Shown one piece after another: positions 1-8,617 of a stretch of 64,000 nt of DNA. Numbering within the stretch: the stretch's first letter is position 1; the number at the start of each line of letters is the position of its first letter. The translations under genes were made by a program, and so were the position numbers. This DNA is from Cognatishimia sp. SS12 (GTDB lineage: Bacteria > Pseudomonadota > Alphaproteobacteria > Rhodobacterales > Rhodobacteraceae). The stretch spans positions 434,001-498,000 of the forward strand of contig NZ_JAQNCZ010000002.1 in assembly GCF_028369055.1 (NCBI RefSeq), written 5' to 3'. Under the pieces are notes generated by a model that was not told the origin of the DNA, searched no databases, and saw nothing but the letters and a program-made list of their open reading frames with translations.

Positions 1-892
1 TGGCGCGGTGCTGTCGGTGTTCTTTGGGTTTGGCATTGTGCTTTTGACGATCATTCAAACCATGCGCGTGGGGCAGCAGGCGGGGCTGGAAGGCTTTCTG
101 CTCGGCTCGACCGCTGGCATGTTGTGGAATGATGCGGTGATTATCGCGGTCGGCGGGGCGTTGACCCTGGCGGTTGTGATTGCGCTGCGCCGCCCGATGA
201 CGCTTGTGGCGTTTGACCCTGAATATGCTGCGGCGCGCGGGCTGAATGTTGCGCGTGTGGATCTGGCGATCATGGGGCTGGCCATGGCAGTGACGGTCGT
301 GGGCCTGAAGATCGTTGGCCTGATCCTGATCGTCGCCATGTTGATCATTCCGCCTGTGGCCGCGCGGTTCTGGAGCGAGCGCACGGACCATGTGGCGCTG
401 ATTGCCGGCGGGATTGGCGGCGCATCCGCGTATATCGGGGCAGGGCTGTCGGCGGTGGCCCCGGCGCTGCCCACCGGGCCAATTATCGTCTTGGTCAGCT
501 TTGCCACATTCCTCATCTCGCTTTTGCTCGCCCCGGGGCGGGGTGTTTTGGCAGCGGTGCTGCGGCATCGGCGGTTTCAGCGACGGGTGCATATCCGGCA
601 AGGCTTGCTCGCTTTGGCGCAGGGACAACCGATTTACGAACGCTATACGCTGCGTCTTTTGCAGCGCGCCGGACTTGTGGAGGCGGACGGGGTGGCGACC
701 GAGACCGGGCGTGCCCGCGCCGCCAAAGCCCTGCGCGATGAGGCCCGCTGGGCGCTTGTGCGGTCTGATCAGGCACTGGAGGGGGCGGCGGCGCTATATG
801 ATGGGCTGCGCGATCTGGAGACCGTGCTGACGATGGATCAAATTACTGAAATCGACAGGCGCATCGGCGCGCCGCAGGGCGTTGCACTATGA
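1..892 (+). CDS. Metal (Mn/Zn/Fe) ABC transporter permease, ABC-3 family, 5'-truncated, with DtxR-like C-terminal extension
   Basis: The frame is open from the window edge, so the true start lies upstream. The visible first ~180 residues hold several hydrophobic membrane segments and the family signature around LIVAMLIIPPVAARF. Such permeases import Mn, Zn or Fe with a cognate ATPase and binding protein, which should lie upstream of the window. The last ~105 residues are soluble. They resemble a winged helix (RLLQRAGLVEADG, then TETGRARAAKALRDEARW) and a DtxR-like tail (LETVLTMDQITEIDRRIG). The stop overlaps the next start by 4 bases (ATGA). The metal cannot be told from sequence. Confidence 0.88.
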   Translation, partial: GAVLSVFFGFGIVLLTIIQTMRVGQQAGLEGFLLGSTAGMLWNDAVIIAVGGALTLAVVIALRRPMTLVAFDPEYAAARGLNVARVDLAIMGLAMAVTVVGLKIVGLILIVAMLIIPPVAARFWSERTDHVALIAGGIGGASAYIGAGLSAVAPALPTGPIIVLVSFATFLISLLLAPGRGVLAAVLRHRRFQRRVHIRQGLLALAQGQPIYERYTLRLLQRAGLVEADGVATETGRARAAKALRDEARWALVRSDQALEGAAALYDGLRDLETVLTMDQITEIDRRIGAPQGVAL

Positions 893-1815
893 TGGGTGAA
901 GAATTCGTTTCCCTCAGTTTGACGCCGCTGCTGATTGGCGTCTTTGCGGCCATTGCCTGCGCGTTGCCCGGCAATTTTCTACTGTTGCGGCGGCAGGCGC
1001 TGATTGGGGATGCCATCAGCCATGTGGTCCTGCCCGGTATTGTCGTGGCTTTTCTGGTGACAGGATACGTGTCGGCCTGGCCCATGATGCTGGGCGCAGC
1101 GGCGGCATCGCTGCTGGCGGTCGGGCTGATTGAATTGATCAAACGTCTGGGCCGGATAGAGCCGGGCGCGGCAATGGGCGTGACGTTTACCGCGATGTTT
1201 GCAGGCGGGGTGCTGTTGCTGGAGCAGACTGATACCTCTGCCGTGCATCTGGATGTCGAGCACGCGCTTTACGGCAATCTGGAAAGTCTGATTTGGCTGG
1301 ATGCCACAGGCTGGCGCAGTGTTCTGGATCCGCAGGCGCTTGCGGGCGTGCCCGATGAGTTGCCGCGCATCTTTCTGACGCTGCTTGCCGTCATCGCCTT
1401 TATGCGCCTGTTCTGGCGGCCCCTGAAAATCGCAACATTTGACACCGGGTTTGCGCAGTCGGTGGGCGCGCGGCCAACTGCAATGGGCCTGGCGCTGGTG
1501 GTGGTTGCGGCGGTTGCCGCCGTCGCCGCGTTTGATGCCGTCGGCTCGATCATCGTGATCGCCATGTTCATCTGCCCCCCCGCTGCGGCCCGGTTGATGA
1601 CCAACCGGCTGGAGCGTCAGATCACCTGGAGTGTCGTCTTCGCGACGGTTTCGGCGGTGCTTGGCTATGTGTTGGCAGGCTATGGGCCGCTCTGGCTTGG
1701 CGCGGACCATGCCGTCAGCGCGGCCGGTATGATTGCCACGGTCTCGGGCATCATCCTGGCAATGGCAGCGCTATGTGCCCCCCAGCGCATGCGCAGCGGT
1801 GCGCCCGCCAACTGA
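889..1815 (+). CDS. Metal (Mn/Zn/Fe) ABC transporter permease, ABC-3 family
   Basis: This 308-residue protein is the second inner-membrane permease of the same metal importer. It has about eight to nine hydrophobic segments. It carries the ABC-3 signatures LLRRQALIGDAISHVVLPG near residue 35 and IVIAMFICPPAAARLM near residue 225. It lacks the soluble DtxR-like tail of its partner. It starts inside the stop codon of the preceding permease, so the two are translationally coupled. It ends 2 bases from the convergent Lrp gene, with no visible terminator between them. MntC/D, SitC/D or ZnuB-type names are possible. Confidence 0.9.
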   Translation: MMGEEFVSLSLTPLLIGVFAAIACALPGNFLLLRRQALIGDAISHVVLPGIVVAFLVTGYVSAWPMMLGAAAASLLAVGLIELIKRLGRIEPGAAMGVTFTAMFAGGVLLLEQTDTSAVHLDVEHALYGNLESLIWLDATGWRSVLDPQALAGVPDELPRIFLTLLAVIAFMRLFWRPLKIATFDTGFAQSVGARPTAMGLALVVVAAVAAVAAFDAVGSIIVIAMFICPPAAARLMTNRLERQITWSVVFATVSAVLGYVLAGYGPLWLGADHAVSAAGMIATVSGIILAMAALCAPQRMRSGAPAN

Positions 1816-1817
1816 CA

Positions 1818-2288
1818 TCAGTTGGTGGCCAGCGCCTCAAGATTGTAGCCGGTGAATTCCTTGACCGTCCGCATGCTGAGCAGGGTTTTCATCTGCTGCA
1901 CAGCCGGGAGGTCCGCAAGGCGATCACGGTGCAGCCGCTCAAAATCGGCCGGGTTGGTGGCCGCGACTCGGATCAGAAAATCAAACTCGCCTGAAATCAG
2001 GTGACATTCGAGCACATCGTCCATTTTCATCACGGATTCTTCAAAGGCATCCAAGTCCTCGCGCCGATGCGAAACGAGCTTTACCTCGATAAAAACCTGA
2101 ATCTCGATCCCCAGCTTTGCACGGTCAAGTTGTGCTGAATAATGGGAAATCCTCCCATCACTCTCCATCATTTTCACTCGGCGATGGCACGCAGAGAGCG
2201 ACAGGCCAACCTGTTCTGACAGGCGTCCCATCGAGATTTGGCTGTTTTTTTGCAGAATGGAAAGAATCCTGCTGTCTATCCTATCCAT
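1818..2288 (-). CDS. Lrp/AsnC family transcriptional regulator
   Basis: This is a DNA-binding regulator of about 156 residues. The N-terminal AsnC-type helix-turn-helix (DRIDSRILSILQKNSQIS, then MGRLSEQVGLSLSACHRRVK) is followed by an effector-binding RAM domain (VLECHLISGEFDFLIRV). The ATG at 2288 was chosen because homologues begin at MDRIDSRIL. The longer frame to 2333 adds 15 non-conserved residues. The gene is divergent from the universal stress protein and amino-acid symporter, with 156 AT-rich bases between. Lrp/AsnC proteins commonly sense amino acids and control adjacent transporters, so control of the symporter unit is likely but inferred. Confidence 0.9.
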   Translation of the reverse strand: MDRIDSRILSILQKNSQISMGRLSEQVGLSLSACHRRVKMMESDGRISHYSAQLDRAKLGIEIQVFIEVKLVSHRREDLDAFEESVMKMDDVLECHLISGEFDFLIRVAATNPADFERLHRDRLADLPAVQQMKTLLSMRTVKEFTGYNLEALATN

Positions 2289-2389
2289 AGGAATATTTCT
2301 CGTTTTATCTGAATTTTTGCTGCGTAATTCCAAATATTTCTCAAAAATACGCCAACTTCAAGAACTATTGCCTCTCTTGACAATGTAGG

Positions 2390-2419
2390 TTGTTGTCGCG
2401 TCAGTTTGACGCGCAACAA
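2390..2419. promoter_or_regulatory. Inverted repeat in the Lrp/usp intergenic region
   Basis: The arms are TTGTTG(T)CGCGTCA (2390-2403) and TGACGCGCAACAA (2407-2419), which pair over 13 bases with one bulged T. The repeat lies 25 bases before the usp start and just downstream of a TTGACA (2377-2382). It is not followed by a T-tract on either strand, so a terminator is unlikely. It may be the operator of the divergent Lrp-type regulator or a leader hairpin of the usp transcript. Confidence 0.45.
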
Positions 2420-2444
2420 TAAAAAAGATCGGGAGTGACACATA

Positions 2445-2879
2445 ATGTCCGAAAAATACGTCGTCGGTTTTGACGGCAGCCAAGCCGCCGAGCGCGCGCT
2501 TGCATTCGCTGTGGACCATGCCAAAGCAACCGGGGGATCTGTCGTGATTGCCCATGTTCTGGAATGGTCGCCATATTCCTTCCTGACACCAACTGAGCTT
2601 GAAGAACGCCACAAGCGCCGCTCAGAAGAACTGGATCGCGCTGAAAAAGCGCTGATGAAGCCAGTGGTGGATGGGCTTGCCGGGAGCGGCGTGACCATCG
2701 AAACCTCTATCAAGTACGGCCATATTGCAGAGCAGTTGGGCAAAATTGCCGAAGATGCCGGCGCCAGCCAGATCGTCATCGGACGCAACGGCCACAGCGG
2801 CATTGGCAGCCGCCTGTTTGGTTCGGTTGCCGGGTCGCTCGCGCAGACCTCGCCGGTCGCTTGCACCATCGTGCCATAA
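2445..2879 (+). CDS. Universal stress protein, UspA family
   Basis: This is a 144-residue single-domain Usp fold. It begins with the beta strand and acidic residue of the ATP site (KYVVGFDGSQ). It ends with the nucleotide-binding motif G-x2-G-x9-G-S (GRNG, nine residues, then GS near residue 125), so it is predicted to bind ATP. A good ribosome site (GGGAG) lies 8 bases before the ATG. It is 21 bases upstream of the amino-acid symporter and probably co-transcribed with it. Its physiological role here is unknown. Usp proteins beside membrane transporters often modulate them, which is inference. Confidence 0.92.
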   Translation: MSEKYVVGFDGSQAAERALAFAVDHAKATGGSVVIAHVLEWSPYSFLTPTELEERHKRRSEELDRAEKALMKPVVDGLAGSGVTIETSIKYGHIAEQLGKIAEDAGASQIVIGRNGHSGIGSRLFGSVAGSLAQTSPVACTIVP

Positions 2880-2900
2880 TAATTGACAGGGACAGACAAC

Positions 2901-4457
2901 ATGAAATCCGTGTTCTCGCGTGCAGCCGTAGCTGCAGCCGCGCTATCCATGGCAAGCTTGCCAGCATATGCGCAATCCATCGACGAAAAAGTAAATGAAG
3001 TTTTCGCAAACTCCACCGGCTGGTTCGTCAGCCTGATCTTTAGCCCATTCCCCGGGACATCTTTCCCTTGGATCGTGGCGTGGCTGGTGATCGCAGCAAC
3101 TGTTTTCACACTCTACTTTGCTTTCATTCAGCTGCGCGGCTTTCGCCACGCGATCTCGCTGGTGAAAGGGGATTATTCTGACCCGAATGACGCGGGTGAG
3201 GTTAGCCACTTCCAAGCGCTTGCAACCGCGCTGTCCGGGACCGTGGGTCTTGGCAACATTGCTGGTGTGGCCGTTGCGGTTGGCATCGGTGGCCCGGGCG
3301 CAACCTTCTGGATGATCCTGGCGGGTCTGATGGGCATGGCGTCCAAGTTCACCGAATGTACGCTCGGTGTGAAATATCGCAATGAATACCCAGATGGCAC
3401 CGTCTCCGGTGGCCCAATGTACTATATCACCAAAGGTTTCGCAGAGCGCGGCATCCCAGGTGGCAAGCCATTGGCCATTCTGTTCGCGATCTTCTGTATC
3501 CTCGGCGCATTCGGTGGCGGCAACATGTTCCAAGCGAACCAGGCGCACGCACAAATCACCAACGTTGTCGGTGACTACCCAGGTGTGATCACCGGCGTGA
3601 TCTTTGCAGCCGTTGTGTTTGCTGTGATCGTTGGCGGCCTGAAATCCATCGCAAAAGTGACCGAAAAAGTCGTGCCTTTCATGGGCGTGATGTATGTGGC
3701 CACGGCGCTGGTGATCCTGCTGATCAACTTTGACCAAATTGGCTGGGCCTTTGGTCAGATCTTTGAGGGCGCCTTTACGGGTCTGGGTGTTGCTGGCGGT
3801 ATGGTCGGCGCGCTGATCCAGGGTTTCAAACGCGCGGCCTTCTCGAACGAAGCGGGCGTTGGGTCTGCGGCGATTGCACACTCTGCGGTCCGCACCAAAG
3901 AGCCAATTACCGAGGGCTATGTGTCCCTGCTTGAGCCGTTCATTGATACCGTTGTGATCTGTACCATGACGGCTTTGGTGATCATCATCACCGGCCAGCT
4001 GATGATTGATCCAGCAACCGGCAACTACATGCTGAACGAAGCGGGCACAGCAATTGCAACCGTTGACGGCAACGGCGGCGTGGCGCTGACCTCTGCGGCC
4101 TTCTCGTCGGCCTTTGGTGGCTTCCAGTACATCCTGGCGTTGGCCGTGATCCTGTTCGCGTTCTCCACCATGATCTCTTGGTCCTACTACGGTCTGAAAG
4201 CCTGGACCTTCCTGTTCGGTGAAAGCAACGGCTCCCAGCTGTTCTTCAAGGTTCTGTTCTGCATCTTCGTGATCATCGGGGCCTCTGCATCGCTTGGCCC
4301 AGTCATCGACTTCTCCGATGCGGCGATCTTTGCGATGGCGGTTGTGAACATCATTGGTCTCTACTTCCTGATGCCAATCGTGAAGCGTGAACTGGAGGGC
4401 TACCTTGGTCGCCTGAAGTCCGGTGAAATCAAGAAATTCACCACACCAGCTGAATAA
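2901..4457 (+). CDS. Alanine/glycine:cation symporter (AGCS) family transporter
   Basis: This 518-residue inner-membrane protein has about eleven hydrophobic segments and typical AGCS sequence ([20 protein letters not shown] near residue 110; [16 protein letters not shown] near residue 320). It is predicted to import alanine or glycine with Na+ or H+. The ATG at 2901 is preferred over the TTG at 2883. The N-terminus looks like a signal peptide ending in AYAQS before the first core membrane segment, which is unusual but seen in some AGCS proteins. Proline codons are mostly CCA, unlike neighbouring genes, and may reflect strong expression. A strong terminator follows. Confidence 0.9.
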   Translation: MKSVFSRAAVAAAALSMASLPAYAQSIDEKVNEVFANSTGWFVSLIFSPFPGTSFPWIVAWLVIAATVFTLYFAFIQLRGFRHAISLVKGDYSDPNDAGEVSHFQALATALSGTVGLGNIAGVAVAVGIGGPGATFWMILAGLMGMASKFTECTLGVKYRNEYPDGTVSGGPMYYITKGFAERGIPGGKPLAILFAIFCILGAFGGGNMFQANQAHAQITNVVGDYPGVITGVIFAAVVFAVIVGGLKSIAKVTEKVVPFMGVMYVATALVILLINFDQIGWAFGQIFEGAFTGLGVAGGMVGALIQGFKRAAFSNEAGVGSAAIAHSAVRTKEPITEGYVSLLEPFIDTVVICTMTALVIIITGQLMIDPATGNYMLNEAGTAIATVDGNGGVALTSAAFSSAFGGFQYILALAVILFAFSTMISWSYYGLKAWTFLFGESNGSQLFFKVLFCIFVIIGASASLGPVIDFSDAAIFAMAVVNIIGLYFLMPIVKRELEGYLGRLKSGEIKKFTTPAE

Positions 4458-4479
4458 GTTTCACTGAAAATCACTATGG

Positions 4480-4510
4480 AAAAGGCCGGGGCAACCCGGC
4501 CTTTTTTCTT
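4480..4510 (+). terminator. Intrinsic terminator after the AGCS symporter
   Basis: A 10-base-pair stem AAAGGCCGGG / CCCGGCCTTT (4481-4490 with 4495-4504) with a four-base GCAA loop runs into a T-rich tract. It lies 23 bases after the symporter stop and separates this unit from mutL. Confidence 0.92.
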
Positions 4511-4551
4511 GTTTTGTTCTCTTCTGAATGCGGTGGCAGAATCGGCGGTGG

Positions 4552-4563
4552 ATGTGCTAGATT
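4552..4563 (+). promoter_or_regulatory. Putative extended -10 element of mutL
   Basis: The bases ATGTGCTAGATT match the ATGTGCTAAACT element found before the genes at 7806 and 8255. Read as an extended -10 with hexamer TAGATT, transcription would begin at about 4570. That is essentially at the mutL ATG (4571) and would give a leaderless message. This fits the absence of a ribosome-binding site there. No -35 match is visible. Confidence 0.4.
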
Positions 4564-4570
4564 TGGCGGT

Positions 4571-6463
4571 ATGCTAAGTGTTGACCCCAAAATAAGCGAA
4601 AATCAGCCCGTAATCCGCCAGTTGGACGACGGGGCGATCAACCGCATTGCAGCGGGGGAGGTTGTCGAGCGTCCAGCCAGCGCCGTCAAGGAGCTGGTCG
4701 AAAACGCCATTGACGCTGGCGCACGCCGCATTGAAGTGGCGATTGCCGATGGCGGCAAGACGCTTATTCGGGTGACGGATGATGGCTGCGGCATCTCGCC
4801 AGCGCAATTGCCTCTTGCCCTGTCGCGGCATGCAACCTCGAAAATCGACGGCAGCGATCTGCTGGATATTCACACCTTCGGCTTTCGCGGCGAGGCCTTG
4901 CCCTCGCTTGGTGCGGTTGGGCGTCTGTCGATCACCTCGCGGGTTAAGGGCGACGGCGCGGCCACGATTTCGGTGGCGGGTGGCAAAATGTCAGAAGTCA
5001 AACCAGCCGCTCTTAGCGCGGGCACAATTGTAGAGCTGCGCGATCTGTTTTACGCGACGCCAGCGCGGCTGAAATTCATGCGCTCTGATCGCGCCGAAAG
5101 TCAGGCCATCAGCGACGTTATCAAACGTCTCGCCATGGCCGAGCCTTTCATCGGTTTCACCCTGCGCGACGTGACCGGGGGCGGCGATGGGCGGATCACC
5201 TTTCGCGCCGATGCGGAAACGGGCGATCTGTTTGACGCGCTGCACGGGCGTCTGGCGCGCATCTTGGGCAGCGAATTCGCCGAGAACGCGCTGCGCATTA
5301 ATGCTGACCGCGACGGACTGCGCCTGATTGGTTATGCCGCCTTGCCGACCTATTCGCGCGGCTCTGCCGTAGCGCAGTATCTGTTCGTCAATGGCCGCCC
5401 GGTCAAAGACAAACTGTTGGTGGGTGCCCTGCGCGGGGCCTATTTTGATTTCCTGTCGCGGGATCGGCACCCGGCGGCGGCGCTTTTCATCGACTGCGAT
5501 CCGCAGCTCGTGGACGTGAACGTGCACCCGGCCAAATCCGAAGTGCGGTTCCGCGATCCGGGGCTGGCGCGCGGGCTGATCGTTTCGGCGCTGCGCCATG
5601 CCTTGGCTGAGGCGGGGCATCGCGCCTCAACCACCGTGGCGGGGGCAACGCTGGGGGCGATGCGGCCAGAACAGCGCGGCGCAGCACCGATCTATCAGAT
5701 GGACCGCCCGTCACTGGGCGCAAGAAGTGCAGCGTTTCACTCTCAGGCACCGGACCCGACCGGGACTTTCAATGCGCGCTTTCCAGACGCCCCGGTGGAA
5801 ATGCCCGGCTTTGCCGAGGCCGGGGCCGGCCTGTCAGGCCGCGTTGATCCGATCACTGACGACGCGCAAGAACAGGCCGAGGACTTTCCGCTGGGCGCAG
5901 CGCGCGGGCAGGTGCATGAGAATTACATTATCGCCCAGACCGCAACCGGCATGGTGATTGTGGATCAGCACGCCGCGCATGAACGCTTGGTCTATGAGCG
6001 GCTCAAAAAGCAGATGGCCGAAAACGGCGTCGCCGCCCAGGCGCTGCTGATCCCCGAAATTATCGAACTTTCCGAAGGCGACGCTGCACGCCTGTTGGCG
6101 GTGGCGGATGATCTGGCCAAATTTGGCCTCGGGGTCGAAGCATTTGGCGGCGGAGCCGTGGCCGTGCGCGAAACCCCGGCCATTTTAGGCGAGGTGAACG
6201 CCCGCGCGCTGGTGCTTGATATCCTGGATGAGATCGATGATCAGGGCGAAAGCATGCTGGTGCAGGCCAAAATCGAAGCCATCCTAAGCCGCGTGGCCTG
6301 CCATGGCTCGATCCGTTCGGGGCGCCGCATGCGCGCCGACGAAATGAACGCGCTTTTGCGCGAGATGGAAGCCACGCCGCATTCTGGCCAATGCAACCAT
6401 GGCCGCCCCACATATGTTGAACTCAAATTGGCCGATATTGAACGGCTGTTCGGACGGAGCTGA
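4571..6463 (+). CDS. mutL: DNA mismatch repair protein MutL (endonuclease type)
   Basis: This 630-residue protein has an N-terminal GHKL ATPase ([40 protein letters not shown]). The C-terminal domain carries the metal-binding nuclease motif DQHA-x2-E-x4-E starting at Asp465. It also has ACHGSIRSG and CNHGRPT, so it should nick DNA during mismatch repair, as expected in species without MutH. The ATG at 4571 matches the family start ([20 protein letters not shown]), whereas the frame extends back to a TTG at 4514 inside the upstream terminator tail. Its stop overlaps the rmuC start by one base (TGATG), so the two are coupled. Confidence 0.96.
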   Translation: MLSVDPKISENQPVIRQLDDGAINRIAAGEVVERPASAVKELVENAIDAGARRIEVAIADGGKTLIRVTDDGCGISPAQLPLALSRHATSKIDGSDLLDIHTFGFRGEALPSLGAVGRLSITSRVKGDGAATISVAGGKMSEVKPAALSAGTIVELRDLFYATPARLKFMRSDRAESQAISDVIKRLAMAEPFIGFTLRDVTGGGDGRITFRADAETGDLFDALHGRLARILGSEFAENALRINADRDGLRLIGYAALPTYSRGSAVAQYLFVNGRPVKDKLLVGALRGAYFDFLSRDRHPAAALFIDCDPQLVDVNVHPAKSEVRFRDPGLARGLIVSALRHALAEAGHRASTTVAGATLGAMRPEQRGAAPIYQMDRPSLGARSAAFHSQAPDPTGTFNARFPDAPVEMPGFAEAGAGLSGRVDPITDDAQEQAEDFPLGAARGQVHENYIIAQTATGMVIVDQHAAHERLVYERLKKQMAENGVAAQALLIPEIIELSEGDAARLLAVADDLAKFGLGVEAFGGGAVAVRETPAILGEVNARALVLDILDEIDDQGESMLVQAKIEAILSRVACHGSIRSGRRMRADEMNALLREMEATPHSGQCNHGRPTYVELKLADIERLFGRS

Positions 6464-7761
6464 TGGATTTTTCTGATCCGCAAATTCAGATGTATGTGCT
6501 GATCGGCGCGGGCATTCTGGTCGCCGCCATCTTGCTGATGCTGCGCGCTGTGTTGCAGCAATCATCACTCTCTGCGCACCAGATGGACGCGCTCGGACAA
6601 CGTGTTGGGCAGCTGTCTTCGGGACAGGACCAACTGGGCGGCAGCCTTAGCAATGTGGCCCAGAACCAGACCATTGCGCAGACTCAGTTGACCAATCTGA
6701 TGGAACAGCGCCTGGGCGAAGTGCAATTGAACCTGCATGAAAACCTGTCCGCCGTGCAACGGCGTACCGGCGAAAACCTTGCGAAGATGCAGCAGCAGAT
6801 GACCGACAATCTGGCCGCGCAGCAGCTGAAACTGCAGGAAAATCTGGCCGATATGCAGCTGCGGACTAACCGTTCGCTGGCGGATTTGCAGGAAAAGCTG
6901 AACCACAGCTTGTCCGGCAACGCCAAGCAAACGGCAACCTCTTTGACCGCCTTGCAGGAGCGTCTGGCCACCATCGACAAGGCGCAGGAAAACATCACCA
7001 AGCTGTCCGGCGATGTGCTGAGTTTGCAGGACATTCTGTCAAACAAACAGACGCGCGGGGCCTTCGGCGAAATCCAGCTACATGATATCGTCAGCAAAGC
7101 TTTGCCGCGCGACAGCTATGCCATCCAGCATTCTCTCTCCAACGGGCGCCGCGCCGACTGTCTCGTGCATTTGCCCAACCCGCCCGGCCCGATTGTGATC
7201 GATAGCAAATTCCCGCTAGAGGCCTATGAAAAAATGCTCGCCTCGCAGACTGAGGCCGAGTTGAAAGCCGGCATTCAGATGTTCCGCACCTCGGTACGCA
7301 AACACATCAAGGATATTTCAGAACGCTATATCCTTGAGGGCGAGACCGCCGACGGCGCGCTGATGTTCCTGCCGTCAGAAGCGATCTATGCCGAATTGCA
7401 CGCCAAGTTTCCGGATCTGGTGCAAGAAAGCTTTACCGCCCGCGTCTGGATCGTGTCGCCCACCACCTGCATGGCGACGCTCAATACCATGCGCGCCATT
7501 CTAAAGGATGCGCGCATGCGCGAGCAGGCGGGGGAAATCCGCAAGGCGCTGAAAAACCTACACCGGGATGTCGAAATCGTTGGCGAGCGTGCGGGCAAGC
7601 TTGAAACGCACCTGCGGCAGGCGGGCGAGGATGTCAGTGGTATTCTCACCGCGGCATCCCGGGCCGGCAAACGCGCGCATCGGCTGGACAATTTCGATTT
7701 CGAAGAGATCGCGCCCGACCCCGAAAATGTGGTTCCACTGGCAAAGCAGCCCGGCGAATAA
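6463..7761 (+). CDS. rmuC: DNA recombination protein RmuC
   Basis: This 432-residue protein has one N-terminal membrane anchor (residues ~7-26), a long coiled coil (residues ~40-190), and then the RmuC nuclease-like core (RGAFGEIQLHDIV, VIDSKFPLEAYE, MFLPSEAIYAEL). RmuC limits DNA inversions and is thought to act on unusual DNA structures. Within the coiled coil, six 11-residue units repeat (residues 87-152). The gene is translationally coupled to mutL. It ends 44 bases before the next gene, which has its own promoter-like element. Confidence 0.94.
   Translation: MDFSDPQIQMYVLIGAGILVAAILLMLRAVLQQSSLSAHQMDALGQRVGQLSSGQDQLGGSLSNVAQNQTIAQTQLTNLMEQRLGEVQLNLHENLSAVQRRTGENLAKMQQQMTDNLAAQQLKLQENLADMQLRTNRSLADLQEKLNHSLSGNAKQTATSLTALQERLATIDKAQENITKLSGDVLSLQDILSNKQTRGAFGEIQLHDIVSKALPRDSYAIQHSLSNGRRADCLVHLPNPPGPIVIDSKFPLEAYEKMLASQTEAELKAGIQMFRTSVRKHIKDISERYILEGETADGALMFLPSEAIYAELHAKFPDLVQESFTARVWIVSPTTCMATLNTMRAILKDARMREQAGEIRKALKNLHRDVEIVGERAGKLETHLRQAGEDVSGILTAASRAGKRAHRLDNFDFEEIAPDPENVVPLAKQPGE
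6721..6918 (+). repeat. Six degenerate 33-base tandem repeats encoding hendecads in RmuC
   Basis: Six consecutive 33-base units encode 11-residue blocks of the pattern xQxxxxxxLxx, for example VQRRTGENLAK, MQQQMTDNLAA, QQLKLQENLAD and MQLRTNRSLAD. Period 11 suggests a right-handed or straight coiled coil rather than a normal heptad coil. The copies differ at many bases, so this is old or selected, not a recent expansion. Confidence 0.75.
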
Positions 7762-7763
7762 AA

Positions 7764-7775
7764 ATGTGCTAAACT
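7764..7775 (+). promoter_or_regulatory. Putative extended -10 element before the gene at 7806
   Basis: ATGTGCTAAACT is identical over 12 bases to the element at 8211-8222 and close to that at 4552. A hexamer TAAACT at 7770-7775 would place the start of transcription near 7782, leaving a leader of about 24 bases with a GAGGGAGAGG ribosome site. Confidence 0.4.
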
Positions 7776-7805
7776 GCGCAACATAATCGTAGAGGGAGAG
7801 GAACG

Positions 7806-8177
7806 ATGCGAGGTGTTGCACTTTGGTTTGTAGGTTTGGGCACGGTGTTTCTGTTGCTCGGCATGGTCTGGGGTATCCAGATGTCAGCGACGCAAAATCA
7901 TATACTGTCACCGGCCCATGCGCATTTGAACTTGGTCGGTTTTGTTTTGATGAGCGTGTTTGGTCTGTTCTATCACACGGTGCCGGCAGCCGCGGATAAG
8001 GCGCTCGCGAAACTGCATTTTGCGCTGTCCGCCGGGGCGGTCATCATCATGATCCCGGGCATCGTGATGGCGATCAACCAAACCGGGGAAACCCTGGCCA
8101 AACTTGGTTCGGTCTTGGCTGTGCTGTCGGGTCTGGCGTTTCTCGCTGTGATCGTCACATCTCGCTCAAGAGTGTAA
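7806..8177 (+). CDS. Small four-helix membrane protein resembling part of cbb3-type oxidase subunit I
   Basis: This 123-residue protein is almost entirely four hydrophobic segments. The second begins with SPAHAHLNLVGFVLMSVFG, a histidine-rich stretch like the haem-ligating helix of cytochrome cbb3 oxidase subunit I and NnrS-type haem-copper proteins. A further His follows in GLFYHTVP. The full oxidase is about four times longer and no other subunit is nearby, so this is not a respiratory oxidase. Haem or metal binding is plausible but unproven. A strong purine-rich ribosome site precedes the ATG, and a promoter-like element lies upstream. Confidence 0.75.
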   Translation: MRGVALWFVGLGTVFLLLGMVWGIQMSATQNHILSPAHAHLNLVGFVLMSVFGLFYHTVPAAADKALAKLHFALSAGAVIIMIPGIVMAINQTGETLAKLGSVLAVLSGLAFLAVIVTSRSRV

Positions 8178-8210
8178 AGTCACCGGTAATTGAGCAGGAT
8201 CAAAGCGGGG

Positions 8211-8222
8211 ATGTGCTAAACT
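8211..8222 (+). promoter_or_regulatory. Putative extended -10 element before the DUF3775 gene
   Basis: ATGTGCTAAACT repeats exactly the element at 7764-7775. It lies 32 bases before the ATG at 8255 and is followed by an AAAGGAG ribosome site. No -35 hexamer is evident. Confidence 0.4.
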
Positions 8223-8254
8223 CCGACATGTTGGCGCTGTGAAAGGAGCCGAAC

Positions 8255-8581
8255 ATGTTGGAAATCACCCCCCGCCAAGTGGCGCAGGTTGTTCTGATGG
8301 GGCGAGAATTGGATCGCGCCGAAGGGGAGCTGCGCGGGTTTTTCGAACGCCTGAATGAAGATGCACTGACAAGCCTTGTCGCAATTATGTGGATCGGGCG
8401 CGAAAGCTTTGAGCCCGAGGATCTCGCCGAAGCGCTGGAGACCGCGCGCGCCGAACAGACGACGCCATCGGTGGATTATCTGCTTGGGACGCCGCATCTT
8501 TCAGATCATCTTGAAAACGGTATGGACGCGCTTGGAATATCGCTCACAGATGCCGAGGATGATTTGATGAGTGGTCACTGA
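8255..8581 (+). CDS. DUF3775 family protein
   Basis: This is a soluble, acidic 108-residue protein with no signal peptide or membrane segment. It matches the DUF3775 pattern: an N-terminal helix, then AIMWIGRESFEPEDLAEALE and a YLLGTPHLSDHLENGMDALG tail. The function is unknown. An AAAGGAG ribosome site 7 bases upstream supports the ATG. It converges on the etf operon, with the etf terminator between. Confidence 0.8.
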   Translation: MLEITPRQVAQVVLMGRELDRAEGELRGFFERLNEDALTSLVAIMWIGRESFEPEDLAEALETARAEQTTPSVDYLLGTPHLSDHLENGMDALGISLTDAEDDLMSGH

Positions 8582-8617
8582 CCCACATCTGGCCCTAAGT
8601 GCCGGGCGGCACACGTG

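Noticed and set aside
2880..2900. Glycine riboswitch before the symporter
   Set aside because: Only 21 bases separate usp and the symporter, far too short for a riboswitch.
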